Positions 23,394 through 36,280 of a stretch of DNA of 64,000 nucleotides are shown here, piece after piece. Within the stretch, counting starts at the first letter, position 1. Every line of letters starts with the position of its first letter. Under the pieces are notes generated by a model. That model saw only the letters and a list, made by a program, of their open reading frames with translations. It did not search any database and was not told where the DNA came from. This DNA is from Pleurodeles waltl. Taxonomy: Eukaryota > Chordata > Amphibia > Caudata > Salamandridae. Both the position numbers and the translations under genes were made by a program. Where the stretch lies: NCBI RefSeq assembly GCF_031143425.1, contig NC_090445.1:1195144691-1195208690 (forward strand). The letters are read 5' to 3'.

Positions 23394-23813
23394 AAGAGAG
23401 AACTCTGGGTAGTTCCAGAGTTTAGGTGGAGAGCAGCTCCAGTAAGGAGCACCCTGCAACAAGTGTCAGGGGTTACTTATACTCATTACAGGTTGGCTTG
23501 GATGGTATTTTACCAGTCCAAAGCTGTAATACTGTGTCAGGGGTAGTAAATGGCTTTTGTCATTTTACAGCTCGCTAAGGATGACACTATGTCAATCCTA
23601 TGCTTAAAGATTTTGCTGTACCAATGGCAAAATACTTTTTCCCTATCTAGCTCGCGTAGATAGCACTGTGTTGATCCTATGCTTAAACGTTCGCTAGATA
23701 AACAGACATTTGAGGTGAGCAAATCTGGAGTGTTGCTGGTGTTGCTGGTGTTGAAGGGTGCTCCTTACTGGAGCTGTTTTCCACCTAAACTTGGGAACTA
23801 CCCAAAGTTCTCT

Positions 23814-23817
<4 letters not shown>
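23394..23817. repeat. Foldback repeat with ~65-bp arms
   Basis: The arm at about 23394-23461 (GAACTCTGGGTAGTTCC...AAGGAGCACCCTGCAAC) is repeated as its reverse complement at about 23752-23816, roughly 90% identical, with a ~290-bp loop. The loop carries a diverged direct repeat containing GATCCTATGCTTAAA-type words (near 23595-23612 and 23670-23687). TA tracts flank both sides. No transposase frame was seen. Foldback or non-autonomous element, class unknown. Confidence 0.8.
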
Positions 23818-23860
<43 letters not shown>

Positions 23861-23874
23861 TAGATAGATACACT
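23816..23874. repeat. (TA)n followed by (GATA)n
   Basis: About 42 bp of TA then three GATA units, adjoining the right arm of the foldback element. Confidence 0.95.
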
Positions 23875-25751
23875 GTGCCAGAGTGCAAAAAAAAAAACTG
23901 ACTGAAAGATTCATTCACACTTTTGCTACGTCAAATTAAAATACTTGGGGCACTTTGTAAGATGTTTCAGTAACTGTTCAATAACTGATCTCTTAGGTGC
24001 ACACATTGCTTCCTTGTCTTTTACTTACGGCCGGCTGTGGACCACCAGCCACCAGATTTTTTCCCACAATAGAAAAATTAACCTATATCCCCATACAAAA
24101 TGTGCATTGCCAGTCTTCAAATGCCTGCCAAACACATCTACTTTCCAAACGACATAAGAGCCTAGATGCTACTACTTCATGAGCGCCTTTCTGTTCAGAG
24201 CGGCTCGTCTGTAAAATGTTACTAACAAACATTATGCCACTGCTACAACTGGGAATGGGATTTCTAAAGATGAAAGAACTAATCAGATTTCTGGCTGCCA
24301 GTGCTCTTTATTGAGGGAGTTACCAATGGACCTACAGTAACATCAGTGGAAAATATGAGAAGTTGTTCCAGTCAGCACACAGCGATTTAGTTGTGCTTGG
24401 CCCACACGTCTTCCTCAGCCCACTGTGTGAAGGTCGATTTAAAGGAAATAGTTTTTCTTTTCAATCCTGCATCACCAACACTCAGAAGTAATTGTTCCAC
24501 GTGTCCCTTTATTTCGGAAGATCTAGAATTGCCCTAACATAAATTGCCCTTGTTTTGAAGGGGCCCTCAACTTCTTAGCCATGCCACTGCATGTCTTCCA
24601 AAATGCATGCAATGGCATGGATTAAGATATAGTTAAACGCTTGGGAAAACCACTCTGCTTTCCCCAACAGGTCCCTGCAGTGTGGGAGGGGGAAAGGGGA
24701 GGTGGTCAGCTGTTCAGAGGGCCCCCACTGAGTCCAAGACCAATGAATATTTGTGAAGTCTTGGAGAGGCCGGGGGCCCTCATCACATTCTGCGCGGGAA
24801 GGGGGGGGGGGAGGATAGAATTGGACATCATTTTGCTCTTTAGACCACAGAGTCTCCCGCCGGAAGGGTCGGGCATCATTTTGCGTTAGGCCACAGTCTC
24901 CCCCGGAATCTTGTCTGTTAGCAAGTATGATATTGTCGAATATCCTCAGTACACACTATATCCAAAGGTGAATTCCGTCCAATTGGTAAGCGTCAGAAAA
25001 TAAAGATATTAATTATCATGTTTTTCAGCAGTTACAATGTGAATTAATACCACGTGGACAGAGAGGAAGAAATGGGTTAAAATAAATGCCAGACCAAAAG
25101 CAAAGACGGCAGGTGCTGGGAAAGGAGAATGCAAAACCAGAAGATCAGACATGGGACAGTGGATGAGTAGATAAATGCATAGAACATCTCCCCCGTTTCA
25201 TAAAGAAGGAAAGAGGATAAAATGTACCTCTAATCCAAGGAAAAATAGCGAACGCAAATTTGTTGGAAACTCATACATGTGATGCACCCAGAATATTTTA
25301 TATATCAACATTTTCTAACTCGCAAGCCCCATCCCTAAATCGTTTGTGACATAAAACGACAGAACGTCCTAATCACTGTCCCAGACAACAAGCTATATTA
25401 CTAATTGGCCAGTAATGTAATTCATTGAGTGTACCTGTTGCCTATTCTGCAACAAAATGTTGTTACAATTTGTCTGTCTTCCCACGTCCACCTTATATAA
25501 TAACCACTTGCATGATATATATAGTCATACCTCATCTTATGTACCAAATTGGTACGTACGCCGAGGATTTATGTAAATGACTAAGAAAGAATACATTTAT
25601 ACAAATAAATAAATTTAAAGGGTCTTATTTAGAGATTTTACGTCTGATCCACCTTATTACATGTGCACTATAGTCAATGGCACTGTAAATCTGTCATGAT
25701 ATCTACCACAGTTTGGCTGAGTGCCATGTGCACCGAACTCTAAATAAGGAC
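23875..25751. other. Unassigned region
   Basis: No terminal repeats, arrays or convincing frame. A G11 homopolymer lies near 24800. Short frames (23945-24157, 24641-24889) have no motif that I recognise. Confidence 0.35.
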
Positions 25752-25754
25752 TAA

Positions 25755-26252
25755 GGGCCAGATTTATTGAAAGTGGCGCTTGACTTTCCCTGAACCCCTT
25801 ACCACCCCCCTACCGCCACAATGTGTGCGCCACCATGGCTCAGGGTAGGGGGCAATAGCGTCATTTTTCATGGCGCTATTGATAAACTCTGCAGGAGTAG
25901 TGACGAAATATTGCTGCTACTCCTGCAGAGTACATAGGGGCCCATTCTAAAAAACTGGAAGCCCCCTTTTAACGCCTGCTCTTGAACAGGCGTTAAAAGT
26001 GTCCTAAAAAGTGGCGCAAGGAAATGTCATTGATTTCCTTCTGCCATTTTTCCGGTTCCCCTAACGGATGAACCTCCCTTTGCATACATTATGCCTGGCA
26101 CAGGCAGAATGTAGCGCAAAGGGTTACAGAGTGGCACAATACATGCATTAAGCCACTCTGTAAATATGGTGCGGGGATTTCGGCCCCGTTGGGCCACATT
26201 AACGTAAAAATTAATGACGTTAATGTGGCGCTATGGGAATAAATATGCCTTT
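25755..26252. mobile_element. Harbinger-like multi-hairpin MITE with TAA duplication
   Basis: Left end GGGCCAGATTTATTGAAAG and right end AATAAATATGCCTTT are inverted matches, flanked by TAA at 25752-25754 and 26253-26255, the 3-bp TWA duplication of PIF/Harbinger. The interior is a row of hairpins: CTCTGCAGGAGTAG with CTACTCCTGCAGAG (25895-25930), TTTTAACGCCTG with CAGGCGTTAAAA (25968-26000) and others. No transposase. Confidence 0.8.
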
Positions 26253-26255
26253 TAA

Positions 26256-28690
26256 GTCTTTTTTGGCTGCCAAACCGCTGGCGTATGGTGACAAAAACTG
26301 GAACCTTGCTTCCCTAAAATATTTTCAATTCTCTCAGACGTGCCTTTCCTATACTGCAGCTGTCTCTTCCCAAAGCTTGAGACATTTCAAAGTTAATCTA
26401 CACAGACACACGCAACCCTATGAGCCAAAATGTGTTTCCCAGGTAAATCACTGCCCACAATATGCCCTCAACTTACCCATTTCCCATCAGCCACCAACAC
26501 AGCCTCCTTTCCTAAATCCCATGCATATTCCAGTGACTTTGTCACATTTGACCCTACAGCAGCTGCCTGGATCCCCATGTGGCCGGCCTCATGGCAAAAT
26601 AGCCAGTGCACTTTCTAGTTGTTCCTGCTCCCTTCTTCTCTAGCCCCTACTCCTCAGAGCTTGGGAGCTGCTCAGGTTATCCTCTTCACCAGTGCTGCAC
26701 ACCTCATCTCCATTCCACTGAGGCACAGCAAATATCCAAGTAAGCCACAATCTCCAGAGGCCTACTAAAACCATGGTGCAAATGTGTAGGGGGCCTGGTG
26801 GAATCTATGTAATTCAGACCAGGTTACCAAATATGCATCTCTTTTCCTCCCTAACCTACAGAAATACTCAGCGTCGGCCCAGGACACAATATAGGCCCCG
26901 GCACGTAGTAAAAGTGGCCCTTATCAGAGAACCATATAGCTAAAAAAAGAGGCCCATATTTCCAAACCAGGACAGTTTTGAACTTGTAAAGACATGCTCT
27001 ATGGGTATTTTGTAAGGTAGAGGAGACCGCATGGGTTTGTGTTTAATATAGGCAATATTTGTGGTAAATCAGGGAATTCAACAGTGAAAACCTGCCCACT
27101 TGGCCATAAAATAGGCCCACAAACAGACAAAAACCTGCCTATCCGCTGTATCTGTAAGACCAACCAATCGGGCATTGTCTGATTGCCCTTTAGGCCTGCC
27201 TGACCCTGTAAATACTCACCCCTTTTCCTAAGCCACTGAGAAACTGCCTGCTACTTTCTGGCAGTCTATATCTCAACTAATCTATTGGTGCCTCTTATCT
27301 GACATCCCTCCTCATCTCACATACATAAATAGCCAACTGGCACTGACAATAGCCGACTGCTTGACTATCTCCTCTCTCCTACTCCTGTCCATTTCTCTTT
27401 CTTGTTGAATTGTGAAGTTCACCACCCACGTGTTCTACAGTGCTGCAGGAAAACATTCGGATAAATAAATAAACCATTGTTCGTGAATTGTTTCTGCACC
27501 TTCCGTGCTTCGTGAGGTATTGGCAAACATTAAATGTAGCAGATATTATAACCACACCATGAAGACACTGGGAATTTCTGGCACACACTGAATGCTATTG
27601 AAATTACATCAACATCTTGAATGTTTTGAAAATTGTTGGGCTACGATTATTGTTCATTGTTTTAGTGAATAACACTCACTGTATTCTGAAATATTTTCAT
27701 ACACAATCCTAGGTACACAATCTTCACTAATTACTGGATATATTCTTGGAAGTTGCGGACAACGTGCTTGGTATGTTAAAATAAGTTGGCACACGCTAGC
27801 ATTTTCTGGCCCTTATTGGCGAAATTGGTGATGTTAGTGACATTATTGAGTGCCCGACCTGTGAATGATTTACACAAGGCTAGTTCAAGGGCAATCAGTG
27901 GGTAGGTGCTAGAGTAATATGGGTGTGGTTGGGCATGCCCTGTTACTGTCTGAAACCTTCTGTGGCATTCTATGATCATATGCCATGTGAGTGTCCGGTA
28001 TCTGGATAACTTCCCTTGTAAATGCTGTTTACACATATTTTGCTCTACTTAATGACACTTGTACTGACAATGGGGTGACTGGGATGTTGGTCAGACTAGG
28101 CAGGCCTTCTGGAATGTTTGTACTTACAGTTCCATATCTAGTATGTTGTCCAAAGGTCTGTAATATGATTGCTGACACAATGGATTACTATCATATCACA
28201 GCAGTATACTTCCTTATTTTGTTAACTGAACTCATAGTGCGTTCACAACGCGCAAGTCGCAGAACTTCACCCCCACATACCCATCCCATCTCCAGATGAA
28301 TAAGAAACATACTCCAGTTGTCTGGTATCACCAAGACGTAGCTGTTCAATGAACCAAAACACCATTAGTGAATAAAATGGCAGTCACATAGGTCCTAGAT
28401 ATAAACGCAAGGAAACAAGGAATGGCACACGCAGATGGCACAGCAAGTGGCTTGAGATAAATAAACCAAAATACATTTATCGGTGACTCATCAATCCACT
28501 GATAAACAATTCACAAATATATTGTTGCCAGCAGATTCTTTCTGTGTACATCCCCGCGGCAGCAGGCACCTGCTGCTAACAATTCTCATTCCACACCAGG
28601 GGTCTTTGGTAAATAATGTCATTAACATTTATTAATGCAAGCTTTCACCTATCAATAGGCGAGGTATGGAAAATACACAGAGTTAGATAC
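26256..28690. other. Unassigned region, possible LTR-like stretch at 27280-27600
   Basis: No protein motif was found; the longest plus frame (26233-26643) lacks family features and overlaps the MITE end. ATAAATAAATAAACC at 27460, about 150 bp after a TATA-like ATAAATAGCC (27325), gives a promoter/poly(A) spacing like an LTR, but no second copy or target duplication was seen. The 102-codon frame at 27991-28299 has no recognised motif. Confidence 0.3.
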
Positions 28691-28693
28691 ATA

Positions 28694-29297
28694 GGCCCTC
28701 ATTACGAGTCTGGCATTCTTAAGAAAGCCAGACTCGCGGTGGCGGTCGGACTGCAGCGGTCTTGGCAGTCTGATTGGCACATTACGACCAACTGCTGACA
28801 CTGCCAGTCGACAGCCTGGCGGTCTCGGCAGTTGTAATCTGCCAGGGTGGTGCTCCATGCAGCACCGCCCTGGGGATTACGACTCCTAATCCCCCAGCCT
28901 TTTCATGATTGTTGGACCGCCATGGAAAGGCTGGCAGAATGGGGGTGTTGCAGCACCGCACCACCCTGGGGATTACGACTTCTTAATCCGCCAGCCTTTT
29001 CATGATTGTTGGACCGCCATGGAAAGGCTGGCAGAATGGGGGTGTCGGCAGCCCCCTATACTGCCCATGCAGGTGGCATGAGCAGTGTGGGGGGCCTCAT
29101 TGACAGCCCCGACGTGTTACGGGCAGTGGAAAGCGCAGCAGGTGCAGCTGCACCTGCCGCATTGCCGCCATCTTGATTACAAGCCGGCATTAATGTTAAG
29201 ACTCTGTTTCCCGCTGGCCCAGTGGGTAATTTGTAATAGGGCCAGCGGTGTTCTGGCCGCACTGGTGGTCAGATGGCGTTATGAGTTAATGAGGGCC
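28694..29297. mobile_element. Harbinger-like MITE (GGCCCTCATTACGAGT family) with ATA flanks
   Basis: Left GGCCCTCATTACGAGTCTGG and right GTTATGAGTTAATGAGGGCC are inverted termini, flanked by ATA at 28691-28693 and 29298-29300. The interior has hairpins (CTGGC...GCCAG at 28712-28733 and others) and a 97-bp tandem duplication. No transposase. It is the most complete member of the family also seen at 9583 and 14615. Confidence 0.84.
28861..29053 (+). repeat. 96-97 bp tandem duplication inside the MITE
   Basis: Two units containing CCCTGGGGATTACGACT (28868 and 28964) and GGCTGGCAGAATGGGGGTGT (28929 and 29026). They differ by a handful of bases including one indel. Confidence 0.88.
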
Positions 29298-29300
29298 ATA

Positions 29301-30565
29301 CTATACAACTCCAGGGCACCCCATAATGCACTGTCCCGGCTGGAGTACCTGTGGCCTGACAGGCCTTTTAGCAAAGCTCCTATTAATAATCAACTCCCAG
29401 ACAGCCCAGGGTAGGGATGAAATATCCAGTACCACCAGAAGGTCAGTACTTCATCTAGTCCTGTGCCCAAAAGTATCACTACCCCGTCAAGGGGTCAAAG
29501 CAAGCCAATCAGTCCAATTTCTAGGGTAGAACCATTCTCTCCTGCTCAAATTTCTGCCACCGGGTGATGAGGTCACTGGTGATCTTACCCTCCCTCATCC
29601 ATTCCTGCATTTCTTGGATGTAGCCCTTGATCCCGAGCATTAAAGGCTCACTGGCTCCATAAGAGTTCGGTGCACCCTGTCACTATGTAGCAGCTCCTTC
29701 TAAGCTGGAGCAAGATATGCCTGATAGTACCCATCGAAGACCATGTGAGTATCCTTTGAATGGAGTAATTGACTTTTTATTTGATTCACTAATATTCCTA
29801 GGGGGAGAGCTATTTGACTAACTGACAGTGGTATGACAACTGACCCAAATACTGATGTTCCAGGGGGGCCTTCTTTTGGCAATTGAGAATGACACAAAAT
29901 ATAAGTTTGGAAGTGTCTGACTCCCTGCAAGGACTTGCCAGTACCCCCTGCATATGTTACTGAGTTATCCAGAGAATCGATAACCCCAGAATCCAACACT
30001 TTCTGCAGGTGGACTTAAGCAGTGCTCTAAACACAGGCCCCTGAATGCCTGACCCTTGATGTTTAACCCCCTGCAGCTATGTGTTCACTCTCTATCATGG
30101 ATCTGCTGAACTGCGCACCTGTTTTATGAATAAATGAATGGCTTCATAAGACTCCCTTGCCTCACATGTCTAGTTTTGGACCTCCTCAGTAGTAGTCCCA
30201 TGGACACTGCACAGCTGACTCCACCCAGTGGTGGTCCCTATCTCCCATTTTGGCAATCGACACCCCTGTGGAAAGGTGGTTCCCACTTACTCCAAGACCA
30301 TATCCTAAGATGTGTCCAGGATTGATAAGCTCAACTGGCTGATGTCAGCCATAGGCACCTTACCAGTGCCTCAGGCATGTGGTCCCTCCCTGTATGCTGA
30401 ACCATACCTGCTTTAATGCATATACCAGTTCCATTGATAGCCCCCTTTGCAGCAGCTCAGGACCATTGCATGACCATTATTCTGTAATGAACACTGCACT
30501 GTGGATCCCTTCCAATAAAATTCAACTCTTACATATAGGTATTCTTAACCATTCACCCCGACTGC
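29301..30565. other. Unassigned, with weak minus-strand gag-like frames
   Basis: On the minus strand, 29650-29525 reads a hydrophilic helical stretch (EMQEWMREGKITSDLI) and 29999-29700 is a 99-codon open frame. Together they could be remains of a retroelement gag-type protein, but no zinc knuckle, protease or terminal repeat supports this. Nothing was recognised in 30000-30565. Confidence 0.3.
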
Positions 30566-31497
30566 TACTGGTATCAGGCGTGGCACACTCATAGGGAAAC
30601 ACAGTCCACTTTTTTCTGGAAGTACCAATGTGCCGGGGCTTGCAGGAGCACTCCTTTAGTCCCGGACTCGCTTCTATCTCTGTTTACCTCTTGAGGGCTC
30701 AACTGCCTGCATATCAGAAGCCCACACTGCATTTCTACGTTCAGTTCGTATAGGATAGTCATTCCATGCTCCCAGCTAAATCCATAGTACCCCGCATTGT
30801 GGAATATGCCGGTGATTTATTAATCTACATTGGTGAGGAGCGACCCTAGCAAATCACCCCTCTCATTGCTCACAGTGTGCCAAACATGGATGCTGCCATT
30901 CAGGCCAACTGTGTAGTCTAGCCCCTGATTACACCTGACCCACTTGTACTCAGCAAGATAGATTCAAACCTGTCATAGTTCACTCCTGGGTTTGTCCTTT
31001 CTCCTAGCCAACTCCTTGTGGCCATAATGGTACTGGTATCAGGCGTGGCACACTCATAGGGAAACACAGTCCACTTTTTTCTGGAAGTACCAATGTGCCG
31101 GGGCTTGCAGGAGCACTCCTTTAGTCCCGGACTCGCTTCTATCTCTGTTTACCTCTTGAGGGCTCAACTGCCTGCATATCAGAAGCCCACACTGCATTTC
31201 TACGTTCAGTTCGTATAGGATAGTCATTCCATGCTCCCAGCTAAATCCATAGTACCCCGCATTGTGGAATATGCCGGTGATTTATTAATCTACATTGGTG
31301 AGGAGCGACCCTAGCAAATCACCCCTCTCATTGCTCACAGTGTGCCAAACATGGATGCTGCCATTCAGGCCAACTGTGTAGTCTAGCCCCTGATTACACC
31401 TGACCCACTTGTACTCAGCAAGATAGATTCAAACCTGTCATAGTTCACTCCTGGGTTTGTCCTTTCTCCTAGCCAACTCCTTGTGGCCATAATGGTA
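30566..31497 (+). repeat. 465-bp perfect tandem duplication
   Basis: The block starting TACTGGTATCAGGCGTGGCA at 30566 begins again at 31031, and I found no difference between the two 465-bp copies by eye. The second copy ends at 31497 (AATGGTA). Each copy includes a frame reading EYAGDLLIYIGEE (about 30808-30845 and 31273-31310), weakly similar to the YADD region of LINE reverse transcriptases. Perfect identity in an otherwise eroded region means a very recent event or an assembly duplication. Confidence 0.95.
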
Positions 31498-33579
31498 TGA
31501 TAGCTCAACTCTCAATGCCTTTATTATAGGCAAGTCTAAAGTCTTTAAGGAATACTGTATTGCTTCCGAGCAATGGGCCCTGTATGGTTGCTCCAGTGAG
31601 TTAAGCCAAGAGATGATATATGCTCAACTTCAAAATGCCCCTTTGATAAATATGAATGTAAAGTCACTGACGCCTTCAAAACCTATAATGCTAGCTTAAT
31701 TTCCTAAAATCTACTCTGTGCCTTATAAGGCTGATCCTCTCAGCACGATTGCTACAGCTTCCTCACTGCCGTAATCTTTGATGTGGAGACCCATCAGAAA
31801 AGGGTATGTCCTGGTAAGCACCAACTACCCTGCCCAACTAGACTGTGTTCCAGACCAGGTGCCCTTCCAGAGCACTGTTGATCGCACCTGTGCTTTATGA
31901 AAACCCTGCCTTTCCTACTACAGCCACAATGTCTTTGGGGGGAAGCAGTGAGGTACCTCACGATTCCATGATCCCTTCAATTATATTTGCTTCTGAGTAT
32001 TGAGGCAACTTAAGGGTTGTTGAGAGGTTGGAGGGTGTATATTGTCGTTTTCCATCTAACCTAGCATGTGCTCCAAACTGCCCTTGAGTTACTTGGCTTG
32101 TCCAGAGTCCTTGGAACCACGGGTACAAAACAACTTACCATGACAGCCATTTGAGCATGAACCTTTGTTCAACATTTCGAGGCTAACTATTCTTTGCAAA
32201 GTTTCTCTTTAGCTTTTCCTTGAAATATTTGTGGGTGCCTGACGCTGTGGACATTTACTATGGATGATTTGCTTTATCGCTCCATCGCTCCTTTTCTTGA
32301 GAAAACTCTTGTATCCAGCCAAGAATTGAACTACAACAACTGGATTTGACCCAGAACAAAGCACTCAATACTTAACCTGGTTATCCCGAAAAATTTCTAA
32401 TGTAGAGGATAAAAGAATGTCGTCTCCCTTCCCTAAATATAATGATTAAACATCCCATGCCTATCCAGTTCGCTATCACCAGTACTATGTGGGAAAAACG
32501 AATAGCATTTCATTACACGGAATGCTTTATCCCTGTCTGCATGTATTACAATTTACCGAGCTAACTATACCTTCTGCCTTGGGCATGCACTGCTTTTGAC
32601 CTCACTTATTGCACCAGTCATGGCATGCTATCAACATCCGTCCACATTTGTCTCCTCCTGAGACTTTCTGTGCAGTTCGGGGGATGTCAACCCCACTGGC
32701 TGCTTGAGGATAATTACGTTGCTGCAAGGAATCTATCCATCTTGCACCTCAACTCGTCTGCGTTAGGGCCCCTCTTTGAGAATATCATGCACGATGTAAC
32801 CTTTTGCCCTGCGCTATGTTAACTATTTAACAAGATTTTTCACCACTCCACTAATGTAGCGTGCCTCGCCACAAGTAGGAAGTCCTAGAATGTAAGCAGT
32901 TAACTTCAAATGCACTATCTTTGCTAAAGATCCCACAGTGGGAACAAACGGCCCCCAGTCAGAGTCTGTATCATTACCCTTTCAGATTTACGTGCAACTC
33001 ACGCTCCACCCCCAGCAACATCTAAAGGCATGCACCATTTAGAGGCTTTATTTCTTTGCTGCTCATTGATACCTAATAGGGCTCAGAAAGTTAGTTCATT
33101 GCATTTCGCATCCGTTACACATCTTTCTCATTGCAAGCCCTAGCACGATCTCAATTGTCATTTTATGGGCAGATAGTTGCATTCCACATACCCTGCAGCC
33201 TTCTTGTTGAAACCCCCAAGGCAGTTATATGAAGCATCTCCTCACTGTCTGCAAACGTCTGTGCGTGCTACATGACAGCGTCCTGGAAAAAATTAACAAA
33301 CATATCAAAGGTTTATACCATCCCCCATAAACGTAGCCGAAGTCCCATCCGCTGGTATTTATACCAATGGAGCAGGTTAGTGTAGGTTCCTGCCCGAGCC
33401 TGGGGTTGCTGTGTCACTGTCTCGCTGTGTCTAGATCCTAAGGCATTAGTCCATTCGAGATCTGCTGCAGCAGTGACACTCAGTAGGGATAGTATTGCTG
33501 GAGCATTTTCGTCCTTGGCAGGAATTAATGCCGTTCGGTTTGATGGATCTTTGGACCCAACAACAGGTTGTGGTACAAC
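31498..33579. other. Unassigned region, possibly eroded LINE
   Basis: Plus-strand frames contain short stretches that could be eroded retroelement coding sequence (for example 32490-32560 reading KRIAFHYTECFIPV), but no ordered motif set could be assembled. No arrays or terminal repeats. Confidence 0.25.
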
Positions 33580-35060
33580 CATTAACACAATTTCAATACA
33601 AACATAATTAAATTACACACCTTGACCAATGTGGCCATGGAAGGAAAACTCCAGTCAGGAATAAAGTTAATATATTTATTACAAACTCATGCTCAAAGTC
33701 ATGTAGACATTTCACAAGACCAAGATTTATAGACACAGAAACACCAAGGGTTGATCAATGTGATGAAATATGTTCAGGCAGACTAACATTATTAAAAATA
33801 GGCATTCAAGAAGGGTAATACAAATCATTTACAGAAATATTTGTGATGCAGAAATCAAGCATTGCTCAGGCTTAGCAAGCATCAATCAATTCAATTTAGC
33901 ACATTTACAATTTTGTCTGGGCACAGGGTAACCCTACAGTTGTCCAAATCAGGGAAAGACATGCGTGGAGCGAAACACTTGTAGGGAAAAGTCAACAAGA
34001 ACAAAAAGGACAAAAATAATTTGGAAAAAGGTCATCTCAAGCAATTAGCTACTAAGGTGGGCAAAAGATAGGTAAAAAGGGAAAGCCTCAGCATGTCAGA
34101 AGCTCAGTCAAGAGTCTTCTGAAGGGGAGTGGAGGAAAAATCTGTAATTGTCAAAAAGGCATCTCAGTGGGCAAAAGCAGAGAGGAAGATACCTCTCCAA
34201 GGGGCACAACATTGTGGTTCTTCACCAGCAAAGCATCTGTCTGGATTCTGATTGGGAATCTGACCAAAGTCCAACTGGTCATTGATATATCAAAGTTCAT
34301 ACAGCATCCTGATTGGTCAAAGGTGACACTCCAAATTACTTTGAGGGGGCATCATCCAATTGAAATCGATCACACAACACCAAACTGCACCAGTTCGATA
34401 TTTTCCTAAGTCTGTCATGCAAACATCTTCCATCCATGTAGCTCCACATGAGTTTAAACAATTTTATAAACGGCAGTCCATGTTTCGGGATGTTCTACAT
34501 TCAAGGACATTATTACCACAGCTAGTCTTCTCATGGGAACGAAATCTGAAAGAAAGGTTCACATTAAGAAATGAATCAGCATTTCCTGCACAATCATGAA
34601 AAATGTAGTTAGCAGGTCTCACTTAGGCGAACGCAAGTGAATTAATATGGCACATTAGTACATAAAATAAAATACATTTTAATATGCAAACTATAATTTC
34701 TACATCAATAATTCTTCATTAGCATTTAGGTTTCAAGACTTTTAAAAGGAATAACTAATTCAACAGTTCATACATTTCAGTCAGTATAACGTGGAACTAC
34801 ATTTCTCTATTTTTATGTGCATTTTTAATTCATTAATCAATAGAAATTCAATATAGTTTCAATACATTCAGTTTCTCTAGAGTCTAAATTACATATTGCT
34901 ATCAATGTAATCATTCTAGCCTTTGAGTTAATTAAAATACCACCTATGTTCAACTCTACATTATAAATAATTGCACATGAATAATGACTTGTCAGTGGAG
35001 CTTCTACATTCAATCCATTAGTGCTTTGGTTAACGTAAGGCATAAACTGACTTCTCTGAC
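33580..35060 (-). other. Possible minus-strand LTR-type repeat
   Basis: On the minus strand TGTTAATGGTTGTACCACAA lies near 33588-33569, and AATAAA (complement at 33675-33680) lies upstream of it with a short spacer, which is LTR-like. A 68-codon minus frame at 34837-35043 has no recognised motif. I recall similar ends in newt repeats, but no paired LTR or target duplication is visible. Confidence 0.3.
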
Positions 35061-36280
35061 ATAAGGGAGAGCACTAAAATTTCAACTACATCAGTGTCAT
35101 ATGTTATTGTATGACCATTTAGTACTTTTTCCCATGACGAGGCACTACAGCGCTCTTAGATAAGGAGTGTGTTAATGTGCTGACTTCCTACCAATTCTAA
35201 CAAAAGATGGGGCATGTAAAAGAACCACACCACTTCACATGATGGGCCCTACCATTGGTGCTTATTACGCCACCTTACCAATTATATAGTGCTCAAACTT
35301 TCATCCACAGTTTTGAGTTAAGTATGATTCATAAATAAATATATGCTTAGTACCAACCCGATCCTTTCATGCTCAGTAGGTGTCTGTTAAATCAACATCA
35401 TTGAAACTCTCTTCTCCGAAGCAAAGCGCATGCCTGTGAGCACTACACGCATTATAGAAACCTGATAACTGCGGACTCCTGCACTGTGATCTCCTTCCAC
35501 TGTACTACTGACTCATAAGATATCTTTGGCACATTTGGGCATGGTATCCGACACCACTGCTCGTTGTCTTTACCCCCACTGTTTTCACCTGTGGGATTTG
35601 AAGATCATGCTGGGTGTGCCTCGGGAGCTCAGTCTGTGTGCCTACAAGCCACATCACTCCATCTCCCTGACCTGATGTGCGGCTGCTTGTACCATGCTCA
35701 AACAAGAAACAATGTCCACTGTGGTTATTTGTGTCACACTATTAACGTTTATCAGAGCCACATGTATTCCCTCTTTGTTTATTAAATATACCTGCCTATG
35801 TTCTGTCTGGATTGCAATACTAATTTAAACACATCAAGGTCCCCCTGAACCAGGAAGAAAAGTGCTGCCTCGCACATAATGCCCCTAACTGCACCAGACA
35901 GCCATACTTCTGTTAGGGCCAAAATAAATAAACTACCCTTTAATTAAAAAGGGGGCCACTATAATACAATGAGGCAGTCAGGCTGTCAAGGGCCCTAGTG
36001 CAAGGAAGTAAACGGCCCATCTGGATGCCATTTTAGTTGTGAGACATTGCAGTTATCAGGATACAGTGAGATACAATGTCCCCCAACCTTCTGGGTCGTG
36101 TGTCCCAGAACTTGCAGCACCAATGGAAGCTATCCCCTTCACTGTGAAACAGTGGCAGCTGGCGACCTTTAAAAGTGGTGGGCATAAATAATCCTTGGCT
36201 CGAATTCCAAAGAGATTTGTCTTGAAGGGCTCTCTCCCACTTTCATGCACTAAGTTTACTGTCTCACTAAGTCTCACCTG
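35061..36280. other. Unassigned region
   Basis: No coding motif, array or terminal repeat found. The short opposed frames at 35505-35785 overlap each other and carry no motif. Confidence 0.35.

Noticed and set aside
30566..31497. Two direct repeats as a possible LTR pair or CRISPR-like array
   Set aside because: They are immediately adjacent with no interior, no TG...CA ends and no spacers, so a tandem duplication explains them.
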